From an uncultured Kiloniellaceae bacterium (lineage in GTDB: Bacteria; Pseudomonadota; Alphaproteobacteria; Kiloniellales; Kiloniellaceae): a DNA stretch of 64,000 nt. The translations under genes were made by a program, and so were the position numbers. The DNA lies in contig CANLSF010000007.1 of the NCBI GenBank assembly GCA_947493695.1, positions 186,001-250,000 on the forward strand, in the 5' to 3' direction. This document shows, piece by piece, positions 45,568 to 54,916 of this stretch; positions within the stretch are counted from its first letter, which is position 1, and each line of letters begins with the position of its first letter. Below the pieces are notes generated by a model. The model made no database searches and was not told the origin of the DNA. It saw only the letters and a list, made by a program, of their open reading frames with translations.

Positions 45568-46239
45568 TCACAGGGACCGGAAGTGCTCCGAAATACCGGC
45601 ATAGCTGGAGAAAACCATCTGAGCCCCGGCTCCCACCAACCGGCCCTGCAGACCTGCATCCGCATGCCCGCCGCCGGTGAACCCCCAAACTTTCATGCCT
45701 GCCGCTACGGCGGCCAGTACACCGTTGACGCTGTCCTCAATCACAAGACAGCGGCTCGGGTCCTGCCCCAACCTGGAGGCGGAGAGCAAAAAGAGATCCG
45801 GTGCCGGCTTACCCTGGGCGACGTCATCCCCGGAATAGATATAGGGGTCGAAACGGGTGTGCAGCGCGGTTAGCTCCAGCTTCCTGCGCAGCATGGGTCC
45901 GGAGCTCGATGAAGCGACGGCGACGGCACCATCATACCCATCCAGAAATGCCTCCAAGCCGTCGAAAGACGTGAGTTCAGCATCGTAACGCGCCACGCAT
46001 TCCGCCTTCATTTCCTCAAAAAATCCGTCGGGCAAAGGACGACCATTCAGGGCTTGATGATCCGCTTGCGTGGCGAGATGAAAATCCTGGTTGGTCAGGC
46101 CGACGAAACGGCTGAGATAGTCCGTGGTGTCATAGACCAGGCCCGTGCGTGCCAGATGTTCGCGCTCAACCGCAATCGCAATCCGTTCCGAGTCCACAAG
46201 GACTCCGTCACAGTCGAAGATGATCGCCGCATTTGTCAT
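45568..46239 (-). CDS. HAD-superfamily hydrolase (phosphatase/phosphoglucomutase-like)
   Basis: A 223-residue HAD phosphohydrolase. Motif I is IIFDCDGVLVDSE (nucleophile D10 and acid D12), motif II AVASSSSGP, motif III Lys in VAQGKPAPDLF, and motif IV LVIEDSVNGV. The helical cap follows motif I, as in beta-phosphoglucomutase or phosphoglycolate phosphatase types. ATG 46239 follows AAGGA. Substrate unknown. Confidence 0.9.
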   Translation of the reverse strand: MTNAAIIFDCDGVLVDSERIAIAVEREHLARTGLVYDTTDYLSRFVGLTNQDFHLATQADHQALNGRPLPDGFFEEMKAECVARYDAELTSFDGLEAFLDGYDGAVAVASSSSGPMLRRKLELTALHTRFDPYIYSGDDVAQGKPAPDLFLLSASRLGQDPSRCLVIEDSVNGVLAAVAAGMKVWGFTGGGHADAGLQGRLVGAGAQMVFSSYAGISEHFRSL

Positions 46240-46461
46240 TCCGAATCCTTGAGTCGCCGACTTCGAATAAAGCGCAGAAGCATCGCAGAACCTAGTCTGA
46301 CGTTCTCTTCCATTGCAATCAAAGACTTGCGACCCGGCCCACGGCATAGATACTATATGTCTACGTCTCAATTATAGTTTTTTGAGAACCCGTGAAACGC
46401 GACCTCACGACACTATATAAAAGCAGAACGCAGCAAGCGTTCAAAAACTGGGGAGACAACA

Positions 46462-46746
46462 GTGGACCTGAAGACGTTCAATTCGTCGCTTGAAATGTCC
46501 GCGCCACCGGAAAGTTACAGCCTTCCGCTCCAGGCGCTCTGGCACCAGGCCAAAGGCGACTGGGACAAGGCTCACCAGTCCGCACAAGCCGATGACACCA
46601 AGGCTGGCGCCTGGGTGCACGCGCACCTGCATCGGGTTGAAGGTGATGCATCCAACGCTGCCTACTGGTATCGGCGGGCCGGTCAGGACGTTCCGGCCAC
46701 CTCCTTGAGCGGCGAACTCCAGAACATCGTCGAAGCCCTGGATTAA
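46462..46746 (+). CDS. Small conserved hypothetical protein, TPR-like
   Basis: A 94-residue protein starting at GTG 46462 (GGGGAG upstream). LQALWHQAKGDWDKAHQSAQ and AHLHRVEGDASNAAYWYRRAG read as a helical repeat pair like tetratricopeptides. It belongs to a small family common in proteobacteria, of unknown role. It sits alone between HAD and EamA genes. Confidence 0.65.
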   Translation: MDLKTFNSSLEMSAPPESYSLPLQALWHQAKGDWDKAHQSAQADDTKAGAWVHAHLHRVEGDASNAAYWYRRAGQDVPATSLSGELQNIVEALD

Positions 46747-46766
46747 AACCTTCCCAGGCAAAAATA

Positions 46767-47735
46767 CTATTTAGCGGCGTCTATGGCCTTCTGACGTCGT
46801 GCGGCGAGCGCTTCGCGGTGCGAGATGTAGGTCGCAGCGCCAATCACAATAGCACCCCCAACGAAAACAAAGGGATCGAGGTTTTCGTCGAAAAGCGCCA
46901 TACCCAACAGGGCGGCCCAGACCAGTTGCAGAAACATAATAGGCTGGGTCACGGTTATGGGGGCGGCGCGGAAGGCACGGGTTTGGGTGTAGTGCCCCGT
47001 GGTCGCGAACACCGCCGTCAGAGCCAGCCACATCAGCTCTTCCATCGTGGGATCACGCCACTGCAGAATTGCACCCGGCAGCAATACGATCACGCATACG
47101 ACGGAGAGCATACCAACGATAACCGAGGGATCCGCCCGGTCGGTCAACTTCTTGGCAAGGATAAAGGAGGCGGCGAACAAGGGCGCCGCAACCACCTGTG
47201 CCAGCTGGCCGGAATTGATCTCCTGAAAGCCCGGACGCAGGATCACCAGCGATCCTGCGAGGCCCACAAGGATGGCCAATGTCCGGCGAAGCTGTAAGCG
47301 TTCGCCCAGAAAGAAAGCGGCTGCAATGGTGATGTAGATCGGCGCGGTGTATCCAATCGCGGTAACTTCGGCAATCGGGATCCGGGCCATGGCATAGAAC
47401 CAGAGCATCACGGCGATACCGTGGAACAAACCCCGGATCCCGAAGAGTTTCAGCAGGCCCGGCTCCATTCTTTGACGCACCAGCTTTGCCAGGACCGGAA
47501 GAATCAGCAGCAGGCCGAAGCAATAGCGGATAAAGGCCGCCTCAATCGCCGGCATATCGGATCCGAGATGGCGCACGATACCCGTCACGGCGACAAAGAG
47601 AAAACCGGTCAACAACATCCAGCCGACACCCTGCAGAACATTGTTCCGGGGCAGAACGGGAGTAGCGGTTTGTTCGGATGGGGAAGTCGTCTTGATGTTA
47701 TCCGATGGCACGTTGGCAGACTCTACAGGGTTCAA
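46767..47735 (-). CDS. EamA/DMT-family transporter
   Basis: A 322-residue ten-helix transporter. After a ~35-residue tail come GWMLLTGFLFVAVTGIVRHLG and the two EamA repeats, with FGIRGLFHGIAVMLWFYAMARIPIAEVTAIGYTAPIY in the first. The start is uncertain: TTG 47735 is used, and no ATG lies nearby. Third EamA paralogue in the window. Confidence 0.9.
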   Translation of the reverse strand: MNPVESANVPSDNIKTTSPSEQTATPVLPRNNVLQGVGWMLLTGFLFVAVTGIVRHLGSDMPAIEAAFIRYCFGLLLILPVLAKLVRQRMEPGLLKLFGIRGLFHGIAVMLWFYAMARIPIAEVTAIGYTAPIYITIAAAFFLGERLQLRRTLAILVGLAGSLVILRPGFQEINSGQLAQVVAAPLFAASFILAKKLTDRADPSVIVGMLSVVCVIVLLPGAILQWRDPTMEELMWLALTAVFATTGHYTQTRAFRAAPITVTQPIMFLQLVWAALLGMALFDENLDPFVFVGGAIVIGAATYISHREALAARRQKAIDAAK

Positions 47736-48071
47736 TGAGAGAGGGTTTCACATTCGCAACAAAACCTGTCGCGACCGATCACTCTCCTTGGGGTCTCGCA
47801 GACTTCTTAAGCGCGTCTCACGAGGGATCAAGAAACGTGCAAGGCTTCGCGTCAAGACCGCCTAAGTCTATCCACATCGCCAACTTTTATGAGCGGGTTC
47901 GCCGATTTGCTTCGAGACACGCAGGAAGAAACACTATGGAAGCCTCGACCAAAGAGTGCAACGAGAAAGCAATTTTCCCGCTAAAGCCACTAAAAATTAC
48001 GTGATGCAAAAACAGAAGAAGGGGAAGCCCGGAGACTTCCCCCTCGCCGTTCAGATCCTTACGGATCTGAC
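47736..48071. other. Intergenic region between pyrimidine operon and EamA gene
   Basis: The 336 bp hold the terminator of the upstream operon (48008-48042) and presumably the EamA promoter. No supported gene is seen; short open frames here are not convincing. Confidence 0.55.
48008..48042 (-). terminator. Terminator of the pyrimidine uptake/catabolism operon
   Basis: GGGGAAG (48021-48027) and CTTCCCC (48036-48042) form the stem. On the minus strand a T-rich run follows (48008-48020 on the plus strand is A-rich). It lies about 30 bp after the substrate-binding protein stop. Confidence 0.72.
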
Positions 48072-49073
48072 TTACTTGCCTTTGGACATGTTCCAGACGG
48101 CATGGGTCCAGGCACCTTCAGGCGCCTTGGTGATCACCGGCGTAGAAGCATTGCCCAGCAACACGTCGACCGTGCGCTGATAATCGGCGGGGTCGAGGAA
48201 GCCGATGCCCTTTTCGGAGCCGGCAACCAGCTTGTTGATCTCGCCAACCATACGCTTCTGGTGCTTTTCGGTCTGTGCACCGGTCGCATCGTTTTCGAGC
48301 ACGATATCAGCGGCTTCTTCAGGATTTGCAGCAGCATATTCCCAGCCTTTTACCGATGCTGCAACGAACTTGGCCATCTTCGAGACGAAAGCCTCGTCCT
48401 TGAGGTTCTCTTCCATGACATAGAGGCCGTCTTCCAGTGTGGCGACGCCCTGGTCTTCATACTTGAACACCAGAAGATCGTCCGGGGTCAGGCCCGCGTC
48501 GATAATCTGCCAATACTCGTTGTAGGTCATGGTGGAAACGCAGTCGGCCTGCTTCTGCAGGATCGGGTCGACGTTGAAGCCCTGTTTCAGGACCGTCACA
48601 CCGTCTGCGCCACCTTCAGTCGGCAGACCGAGTTTGCTCATCCAGCTCAGGAAAGGATACTCGTTGCCGAAGAACCAGACGCCCAGCGTGCGGCCTTTGA
48701 AGTCGGCGGGTGATTTGATGCCGGAGTCCTTGCGACAGGTCAGCATCATGCCCGAGGTCTTGAAGATCTGCGCGATGTTGACAAGCGGCACACCCTTTTC
48801 CCGTGATGCCAGCGCCGACGGCATCCAGTCGACGACCACATCGGCGCCGCCACCTGCAATCACTTGAGGCGGTGCAACATCAGGCCCACCCGGCTTGATC
48901 GTGACGTCGAGACCGGCCTCTTCATAGAAGCCCTTGTCCTTGGCCACATAGTAGCCCGCAAACTGTCCCTGGGTGACCCACTTGAGCTGCAGTGTCACTT
49001 CCTCTGCGGCCTGCGCTGCAAAGGCCGACAAACCGACCGCGGCAGCGGCGGCGAGCAATGTAATTTTTTTCAT
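48072..49073 (-). CDS. ABC transporter substrate-binding protein (NMT1/THI5-like), probable pyrimidine importer
   Basis: A 333-residue periplasmic binding protein. Signal peptide ~1-20 (AAAVGLSAFAAQAA). The mature start VTLQLKWVTQGQFAGYYVAKDKGFYEEAGLDV and later PGGPDVAPPQVIAGGGADVVVDW are typical of NMT1/ThiY-type receptors for pyrimidine-like ligands. ATG 49073 has AGGAGAGG upstream. As last gene of an operon with preTA and an amidohydrolase gene, its ligand is inferred to be uracil, thymine or dihydropyrimidines rather than thiamine precursors. Confidence 0.88.
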   Translation of the reverse strand: MKKITLLAAAAAVGLSAFAAQAAEEVTLQLKWVTQGQFAGYYVAKDKGFYEEAGLDVTIKPGGPDVAPPQVIAGGGADVVVDWMPSALASREKGVPLVNIAQIFKTSGMMLTCRKDSGIKSPADFKGRTLGVWFFGNEYPFLSWMSKLGLPTEGGADGVTVLKQGFNVDPILQKQADCVSTMTYNEYWQIIDAGLTPDDLLVFKYEDQGVATLEDGLYVMEENLKDEAFVSKMAKFVAASVKGWEYAAANPEEAADIVLENDATGAQTEKHQKRMVGEINKLVAGSEKGIGFLDPADYQRTVDVLLGNASTPVITKAPEGAWTHAVWNMSKGK

Positions 49074-49189
49074 TAAACCTCTCCTGTTATTATCCCTGCA
49101 GGTCGATCCGGCGTTTTGCGGGACCCACCCTTTTGTCCAGTCGCTTCTTAATTGCTTCGTTGTCTTTTTTTGGCGCCGACCGGTTTGTC

Positions 49190-50326
49190 TTACCCTCCCC
49201 TGCGCCGATAAGAAGGATGCCAGAAGGTCAGGCTGCGTTCCAGCATCGCCAGTCCTCCATAAAAGAGTGACCCAGAGAGCGCGGCAATCGCAATCGTCGC
49301 CCAAACCAGATCTACGTTCATCCGCCCGACCTCAGTCGAGATCCGAAAGCCCATGCCGACAATCGGAGTCCCAAAGAACTCCGCCACGATGGCGCCAATC
49401 AATGCCAGCGTCGAGTTGATCTTCAGGGCATTAAAGATAAACGGCAAGGCCGATGGCAGGCGCAGCAGCAAAAGCGTCTCAAAGTAACTCGCCGCGTAGG
49501 ATCGCATCAGATCCCGCTCCATCCGTCCGGACGCCGCCAGGCCTGCGATTGTGTTCACCAGCATGGGGAAGAAGGTCATGATGACCACCACCGCCGCCTT
49601 GGATTGCCAGTCGAAACCAAACCACATGACCATCACCGGCGCGATGCCGACGATAGGAATGGCGCTGACGAAATTCCCCAGCGGCAGCAAACCGCGTTGC
49701 AGAAACGGCACGCGGTCAACAAGAACCGCAACCAGCAAACCGGCCCCGCAACCCATCAGGTAACCGGGAATGACCGACTTGATAAAGGTCTGATAGAAAT
49801 CAGCCCACATGGTACCGGTGCTGCCGCCCATCACTTCCCCGATTGCACTCGGTGAAGGCAGCAGCACGCGCGGCACCCCAAACCCCTCAACCAGAACCTG
49901 CCAGAGGTACAGGAGCCAGAACCCGAAGACGGCGGGGACCAGCAAGGCATAGAGTGTATTGGTTTTCGACGACGCGCTGCGCAGCTCCGACATCAGCGCC
50001 ATGGCCCGCCAGGCGAAGAACGCGAGCGCAAAAAGATAAATCCAAAGACCGATACCCAGCCCCAGGCCGGATACTCCCTCTCCAGCGCCATCAACGGCAG
50101 CCAGTGGCACATAGGCACCGGCGAGTAATCCCGCGACCGCGACACCCGCCGCCAGATCGCCGCCTCGCTGATTCCAGAGACACCAGATCGCCGAAAGAAA
50201 GGTAATGCTCAGAGCCAAGGTCGCAGATACATCGCTGAACCAGTTGTGCCCACCGCCGATATCAACAAGGATGCCCAGCGCGGCAATCAGGATGAAAACC
50301 ACAAGGGAATTGATGCGCAGGGTCAT
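49190..50326 (-). CDS. ABC transporter permease (ThiX/SsuC type) with N-terminal extension
   Basis: A 378-residue permease. The last ~240 residues are a BPD_transp_1 domain with PSAIGEVMGG and the coupling motif SYAASYFETLLLLRLPSALPFIFNALKI. The first ~135 residues add three or four extra hydrophobic segments. Its start overlaps the previous permease stop (ATGA). It forms a heteromeric channel with the neighbouring permease. Confidence 0.9.
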   Translation of the reverse strand: MTLRINSLVVFILIAALGILVDIGGGHNWFSDVSATLALSITFLSAIWCLWNQRGGDLAAGVAVAGLLAGAYVPLAAVDGAGEGVSGLGLGIGLWIYLFALAFFAWRAMALMSELRSASSKTNTLYALLVPAVFGFWLLYLWQVLVEGFGVPRVLLPSPSAIGEVMGGSTGTMWADFYQTFIKSVIPGYLMGCGAGLLVAVLVDRVPFLQRGLLPLGNFVSAIPIVGIAPVMVMWFGFDWQSKAAVVVIMTFFPMLVNTIAGLAASGRMERDLMRSYAASYFETLLLLRLPSALPFIFNALKINSTLALIGAIVAEFFGTPIVGMGFRISTEVGRMNVDLVWATIAIAALSGSLFYGGLAMLERSLTFWHPSYRRRGG

Positions 50327-51276
50327 CCCGCACCTCCCGCTTGGACCACACCCATTCTGCGCAACACAAATTTCTCTGCCAATCCGACGAGCGCGACCAG
50401 CAAACCGGCCAGGATCGAGGCTGTGACCAGCGCCGACCAGATCTGGATGGTCTGCCCGTAGTAAGAACCGACCAGCAGACGCGCGCCGATGCCCGCCTGC
50501 GCACCGGTCGGCAGTTCACCGACAATGGCGCCGACAAGGCTGATCGCAATCGCAACCTTCAGGCTGGCGAAGAGGAAAGGCACCGATGAAGGCCAGCGCA
50601 GTTTCCAGAAGACCTGTGAAGTCGAAGAGCTATAGGTCCGCATCAGATCAAGCTGCAGCGGGTCCGGCGAACGCAAGCCCTTGACCATGCCGATGGTCAC
50701 CGGGAAGAAGCAGAGATACATGGAGATGATCGATTTTGGCACCAGTCCGGTCAAACCGATGGCCCCCAGCACAACAATAATCATCGGCGCGATGGCCAGG
50801 ATCGGAATGGTCTGGGAGGCGATTACCCAGGGCATCAGGCTTTTATCCAGAGCCTTTACGTGAACGATACCAACCGCGAGCAACATGCCCAGCGTCGTGC
50901 CCATGGCAAAACCCAGCAGGGTCGAGGAAATCGTCACCCAGGAGTGATATACCAGACTGCGCTTGGAAGTAATCTTCTTACCGAAAATGGTGTTGTTCAT
51001 CTCGATCAAGACCTGATGAGGCGCCGGCAGGATCGGCCGCTCCATCGCCCAGGCATCATCCGTGAGCTTGGAGAAATTCCATTCGGTGTCGTTGCGCTCG
51101 TAGCCGTCGATCAGACGCGGCGCGTTGAGATAAACCGCACCGGCGTACCAGATCACGACGATCAACAGTAGCATCAGGCCAACCGGACCGACCTTTCCGC
51201 TCATTGCGCGCGACAGCAAGCCCGGCTGCCGAACCGCAGGCGCCGAGGTGACTGGGTCGGCAACCTCAGTCGTCAT
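50323..51276 (-). CDS. ABC transporter permease (ThiX/SsuC type)
   Basis: A 317-residue permease: the first membrane segment is [18 protein letters not shown], and the EAA-type coupling loop is [36 protein letters not shown] 51276 overlaps the ATPase stop by several bases. It partners the second permease and the ATPase as the membrane half of an NMT1-type importer. Confidence 0.9.
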   Translation of the reverse strand: MTTEVADPVTSAPAVRQPGLLSRAMSGKVGPVGLMLLLIVVIWYAGAVYLNAPRLIDGYERNDTEWNFSKLTDDAWAMERPILPAPHQVLIEMNNTIFGKKITSKRSLVYHSWVTISSTLLGFAMGTTLGMLLAVGIVHVKALDKSLMPWVIASQTIPILAIAPMIIVVLGAIGLTGLVPKSIISMYLCFFPVTIGMVKGLRSPDPLQLDLMRTYSSSTSQVFWKLRWPSSVPFLFASLKVAIAISLVGAIVGELPTGAQAGIGARLLVGSYYGQTIQIWSALVTASILAGLLVALVGLAEKFVLRRMGVVQAGGAG

Positions 51277-52099
51277 AGCTGTGCCCTGCCCGCAAGCCCT
51301 CACGCACCCGGTGCGCGATCTCCAGAAACTCGGGTGTCTCACGCGCGTCCAAGGTCCGGTCGGGTGGCAGGTTGCAATCGATCACATCGATGATTCGTCC
51401 GGGACGCGGCGACATCACGACGATCTTCGAAGAAAGAAAAACCGCTTCGGGAATGGAGTGCGTGACGAAGACAACGGTCTTTTGGGTCTTTTCCCAAAGC
51501 CGCAGCAGCTGCTCATTCAGATGATCACGGGTGATCTCGTCCAGCGCTCCGAAGGGCTCGTCCATCAACAGCAGGTCCGGTTCGAAGCTGAGCGCACGGG
51601 CGATGGAGACCCTTTGCTGCATACCGCCGGAGAGCTGCCAGGGAAATTTCTTTTCGAAGCCCTTCAGATTGACCATTTCGATGTAGCGAGCCGCACGTTC
51701 TTGCTGCTCCGTTTGAGACAAGCCCATGATTTCCAGCGGCAGGGTCACGTTGCGGTCAACCTGACGCCAGGGATAAAGCGCCGGTGCCTGAAAGACGTAG
51801 CCGTAAGCGCGGTTCAAACGTGCCTCGCGCGGCGAAACCTTATTGACGGTGATATCGCCCTCGGTCGGCTGTTCCAGATCCGCGATCACCCGCATCAGGG
51901 TGGTCTTGCCGCAGCCCGAGGGGCCGATGAAAGATACAAATTCGCCCTGTTCGATCGTCAGGTTGACGTTCGACAGGGCGTAAACAGGTCCGTCAGCTGT
52001 CTGAAAAGTCAACGACAGCTGATCGGTTTTAACCACGGAGTTTCCCGCGCTCCGATCCACCGCCGCAGCGGGTTCGGCTTTCACGGCCACATTCTGCAT
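51266..52099 (-). CDS. ABC transporter ATP-binding protein (nitrate/sulfonate/pyrimidine type)
   Basis: A 277-residue ATPase: Walker [11 protein letters not shown]-loop in [12 protein letters not shown], signature LSGGMQQRV, Walker [13 protein letters not shown] and switch His in VTHSIPEAV. It is of the SsuB/TauB/ThiZ class. ATG 52099 has GAGG upstream. It lies between the amidohydrolase gene and the two permeases on the same strand. Confidence 0.94.
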   Translation of the reverse strand: MQNVAVKAEPAAAVDRSAGNSVVKTDQLSLTFQTADGPVYALSNVNLTIEQGEFVSFIGPSGCGKTTLMRVIADLEQPTEGDITVNKVSPREARLNRAYGYVFQAPALYPWRQVDRNVTLPLEIMGLSQTEQQERAARYIEMVNLKGFEKKFPWQLSGGMQQRVSIARALSFEPDLLLMDEPFGALDEITRDHLNEQLLRLWEKTQKTVVFVTHSIPEAVFLSSKIVVMSPRPGRIIDVIDCNLPPDRTLDARETPEFLEIAHRVREGLRAGHSYDD

Positions 52100-52211
52100 T
52101 CCAACCTCAAATTTCCAGCCCGGCCCTGCAGCCGGACTCTGTCCCCCAGATCAACCTTCGCCCGCATCGCAGCCGCATTCATGCGGCTTTTATCTTTATG
52201 GCATCCGCTCG

Positions 52212-53444
52212 TCAAAGAGTGGCGCGTGCGACCATTGCCTGCAGCAGCACATTACAGCCGGCCGCCAGATCTTCCGGCGTCGCGTTCTCGACCTCGTTGT
52301 GGCTGATGCCGTCTTCGCAAGGCACGAAGATCATGCCGGTCGGTGCTACACGGCTGATATAGCAGGCATCATGTCCGGCCCCGGAGATGATATCCCGGTG
52401 CGCAAAGTTCTCACTCTCGGCCCCGCCGCGCACGGCGCTTACGCAATCGGCGTCAAAGGCGATCGGCGGCGAATACCAGATCTCCTTGAGATCCAGCTCC
52501 AGGCCGTCTTCAGCACAAACCTTCTCGCAGATTTCAGTCAGTTCAGCCGCCATGGCCGACAGCGCTTCGTCCTCGGGATTGCGCAGATCGACCGCAAAGA
52601 AGACCTCACCGGGAATGGTGTTGCGCGAGTTCGGACTGACCTGCATCAGACCGACCGTTGTGACCGCATTCGGCGCGTGCTTCATGGCAATGTCGTTGAT
52701 CGCGGTGACCACTTTCGACGCTCCGAGCAGCGCATCCTTGCGACGGTTCATCGGAGTCGTCCCGGCATGGGATTCGGCACCGGTCATGGTGACTTCGAAC
52801 CAGCGCTGGCCCTGCGCGCCGGTGACCACACCGATGGTCTTTTCCTCGGCTTCCAGGATCGGGCCCTGCTCGATATGAGCCTCAAAGAAGGCGCGGATCT
52901 CACGACCGCCCACAGGCTCGCTGCCCTTGTAGCCGATGCGCTCCAGTTCCTCCCCCATGGTCTTGCCGTCCAGGTCGGCCCGGCTGTGACCGTATTCCAG
53001 ATCGAACACGCCGGCGAAGACGCCGGAGGCCACCATAGCCGGGGCAAAGCGCGAGCCTTCCTCGTTGGTCCAGACCGAGGCCTCGATGGGTGCATCTGTC
53101 TCGATGTTAAAATCGTTGAGGGTACGAATGACTTCGAGACCGGCGAGCACGCCGTAAACTCCGTCGAACTTGCCACCGGTCGGCTGAGTATCCAGGTGAC
53201 TGCCGGTCATGACAGGCGCGAGGCTGTCGTCCTTGCCCGGACGGCGTGCGAAGATGTTGCCCATCTGATCGACCTTGATCGTGCAACCGGCCTCCTTGCA
53301 CCAGCTTACGAAAAGATCCCGCCCTTCCTTGTCCAGATCGGTCAAAGCCAGGCGGCAGTTCCCGCCCTTTTCCGTGGCGCCGATCTTGGCCATCTCCATA
53401 AGGCTGTCCCAAAGGCGATCGCCGTTAACCCGCATATTCTGCAT
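52212..53444 (-). CDS. hyuC: M20-family N-carbamoyl amidohydrolase (beta-ureidopropionase/allantoate amidohydrolase type)
   Basis: A 410-residue binuclear zinc hydrolase. Metal ligands are visible as H83 and D94 (GSHLDTQPTGGKFDG), E129 (TNEEGSRF), H190 (EAHIEQGP) and the C-terminal His in GISHNEVE. This class cleaves N-carbamoyl amino acids to amino acid, CO2 and ammonia. Between preA and the importer genes it should perform the last step of reductive pyrimidine breakdown (N-carbamoyl-beta-alanine to beta-alanine). Related enzymes act on allantoate or L-carbamoyl amino acids, so assignment rests on context. Confidence 0.88.
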   Translation of the reverse strand: MQNMRVNGDRLWDSLMEMAKIGATEKGGNCRLALTDLDKEGRDLFVSWCKEAGCTIKVDQMGNIFARRPGKDDSLAPVMTGSHLDTQPTGGKFDGVYGVLAGLEVIRTLNDFNIETDAPIEASVWTNEEGSRFAPAMVASGVFAGVFDLEYGHSRADLDGKTMGEELERIGYKGSEPVGGREIRAFFEAHIEQGPILEAEEKTIGVVTGAQGQRWFEVTMTGAESHAGTTPMNRRKDALLGASKVVTAINDIAMKHAPNAVTTVGLMQVSPNSRNTIPGEVFFAVDLRNPEDEALSAMAAELTEICEKVCAEDGLELDLKEIWYSPPIAFDADCVSAVRGGAESENFAHRDIISGAGHDACYISRVAPTGMIFVPCEDGISHNEVENATPEDLAAGCNVLLQAMVARATL

Positions 53445-53550
53445 CTATCGTCCCCGAATCTGCCGCGACCGATCTTCGTGGAGAAGATAGTCGCATCCCT
53501 GAGTTTCAGCCGGTTTCCGGCTTTTTTCTGCGTCTCGTACCAACTGGCGG

Positions 53551-54828
53551 TTATTCCGCCGCCTTGATGTTCGCCGGATTACGCGGATCCTGCAACCAGT
53601 TCATGTAGGGCTTGCCGTTGTCGACCTCGACCATGGTGATACAGTCGTCGACGGGACAGGCCAGCATGCAGAGATTACAGCCGACACATTCCGGCACGTT
53701 GACCTCATAGTGCCGCTTGCCCTCGACACGGTTTGCGAAGATCGCCTGATGCGAAGTGTCTTCGCAGGCCACATGACAGAGACCGCATTTGATGCAGAGG
53801 TCCTGGTTGATCTCGGCCACGCACTCATAGTTCATGTCGAGCTGGTTCCAGTTGACCACGTTCGGAACCGCCGCACCGCGGAAGTCGTCCAGGGTTTTGT
53901 AACCCTTGGAATCCATCCAGTTCGACAGCCCGTCCGCCATGTCTTCGACGATCTTGAAACCGTAGTGCATAGCCGCCGTACAGACCTGCACGGATCCCGA
54001 ACCAAGCGAAATGAACTCAGCGGCATCGCGCCAGTTACTTACACCGCCGATGCCGGAGATCGGAATGTTCTGACAGTCCGGATCGCGGGCAATCTCCGCC
54101 ACCATGTTCAGAGCAATGGGTTTGACCGCCGGTCCGCAATAACCACCGTGCGCGCCCTTGCCACCAACGATGGGGGTCGGCGCCATGGCGTCAAGATCGA
54201 CAGTGACGATGGAGTTGATGGTGTTGATCAGGGAGACCGCGTCGGCTCCGCCCGCTGTCGCCGCGCGTGCGGGATGCAGGATGTTGGTGATGTTGGGCGT
54301 CAGCTTCACGAAGACCGGCATGCGCGTGTACTTCTTGCACCAGCGCGTGACCATCTCGATGTACTCTGGAACCTGCCCGACGGCGGAGCCCATACCGCGC
54401 TCCGACATTCCGTGCGGACACCCGAAGTTGAGCTCGACCGCATCGGCGCCTGTGTCTTCCACCAGCGGCAGGATGCGTTTCCAGCTCTCTTCTTCGCAGG
54501 GCACCATCAGGGAGACGACCATGGCCCGGTCCGGCCAGTCGCGCTTGACCTGTTTGATCTCGCGCAGGTTCACTTCCAGCGGTCGGTCGGTGATCAGCTC
54601 AATGTTATTGAAGCCGGCCATGCGAGTGCCGTTGTAGTTGATCGCCCCGTAACGTGACGAGACATTGACCACAGCCGGGTCCTCACCGAGGGTTTTCCAG
54701 ACCACGCCGCCCCAGCCCGCCTTGAAGGCGCGCACGACGTTGTATTCCTTGTCGGTCGGTGGCGCGGACGCCAGCCAGAAGGGATTGGGAGATTGCACAC
54801 CGGCAATGTTGCAACGAAGATCAGCCAC
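53551..54828 (-). CDS. preA: NAD-dependent dihydropyrimidine dehydrogenase, subunit PreA
   Basis: A 425-residue flavo-iron-sulfur subunit that reduces uracil/thymine to the dihydro forms. An FMN TIM barrel like dihydroorotate dehydrogenase occupies ~1-315 (NPFWLASAPPTDKEYNVVRAF, LNFGCPHGMSERGMGSAVGQ with the catalytic Cys region). Two 4Fe-4S clusters follow in CIKCGLCHVAC and CVGCNLCMLACP (~343-400). The start is GTG 54828 with GAGG upstream. It pairs with PreT, encoded just upstream. Confidence 0.95.
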   Translation of the reverse strand: MADLRCNIAGVQSPNPFWLASAPPTDKEYNVVRAFKAGWGGVVWKTLGEDPAVVNVSSRYGAINYNGTRMAGFNNIELITDRPLEVNLREIKQVKRDWPDRAMVVSLMVPCEEESWKRILPLVEDTGADAVELNFGCPHGMSERGMGSAVGQVPEYIEMVTRWCKKYTRMPVFVKLTPNITNILHPARAATAGGADAVSLINTINSIVTVDLDAMAPTPIVGGKGAHGGYCGPAVKPIALNMVAEIARDPDCQNIPISGIGGVSNWRDAAEFISLGSGSVQVCTAAMHYGFKIVEDMADGLSNWMDSKGYKTLDDFRGAAVPNVVNWNQLDMNYECVAEINQDLCIKCGLCHVACEDTSHQAIFANRVEGKRHYEVNVPECVGCNLCMLACPVDDCITMVEVDNGKPYMNWLQDPRNPANIKAAE

Positions 54829-54916
54829 CTCGACCTCTCCTATTATTTTCAGCCTCTTAAGGCCGCCTGTTAATAAATTTTCTTAACGCACTGCTCTTGA
54901 TGGCAGCATCGAATTC

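Noticed and set aside
51248-53567. Plus-strand frames opposite the ABC ATPase and amidohydrolase
   Set aside because: Both are antisense to genes with complete catalytic motifs.
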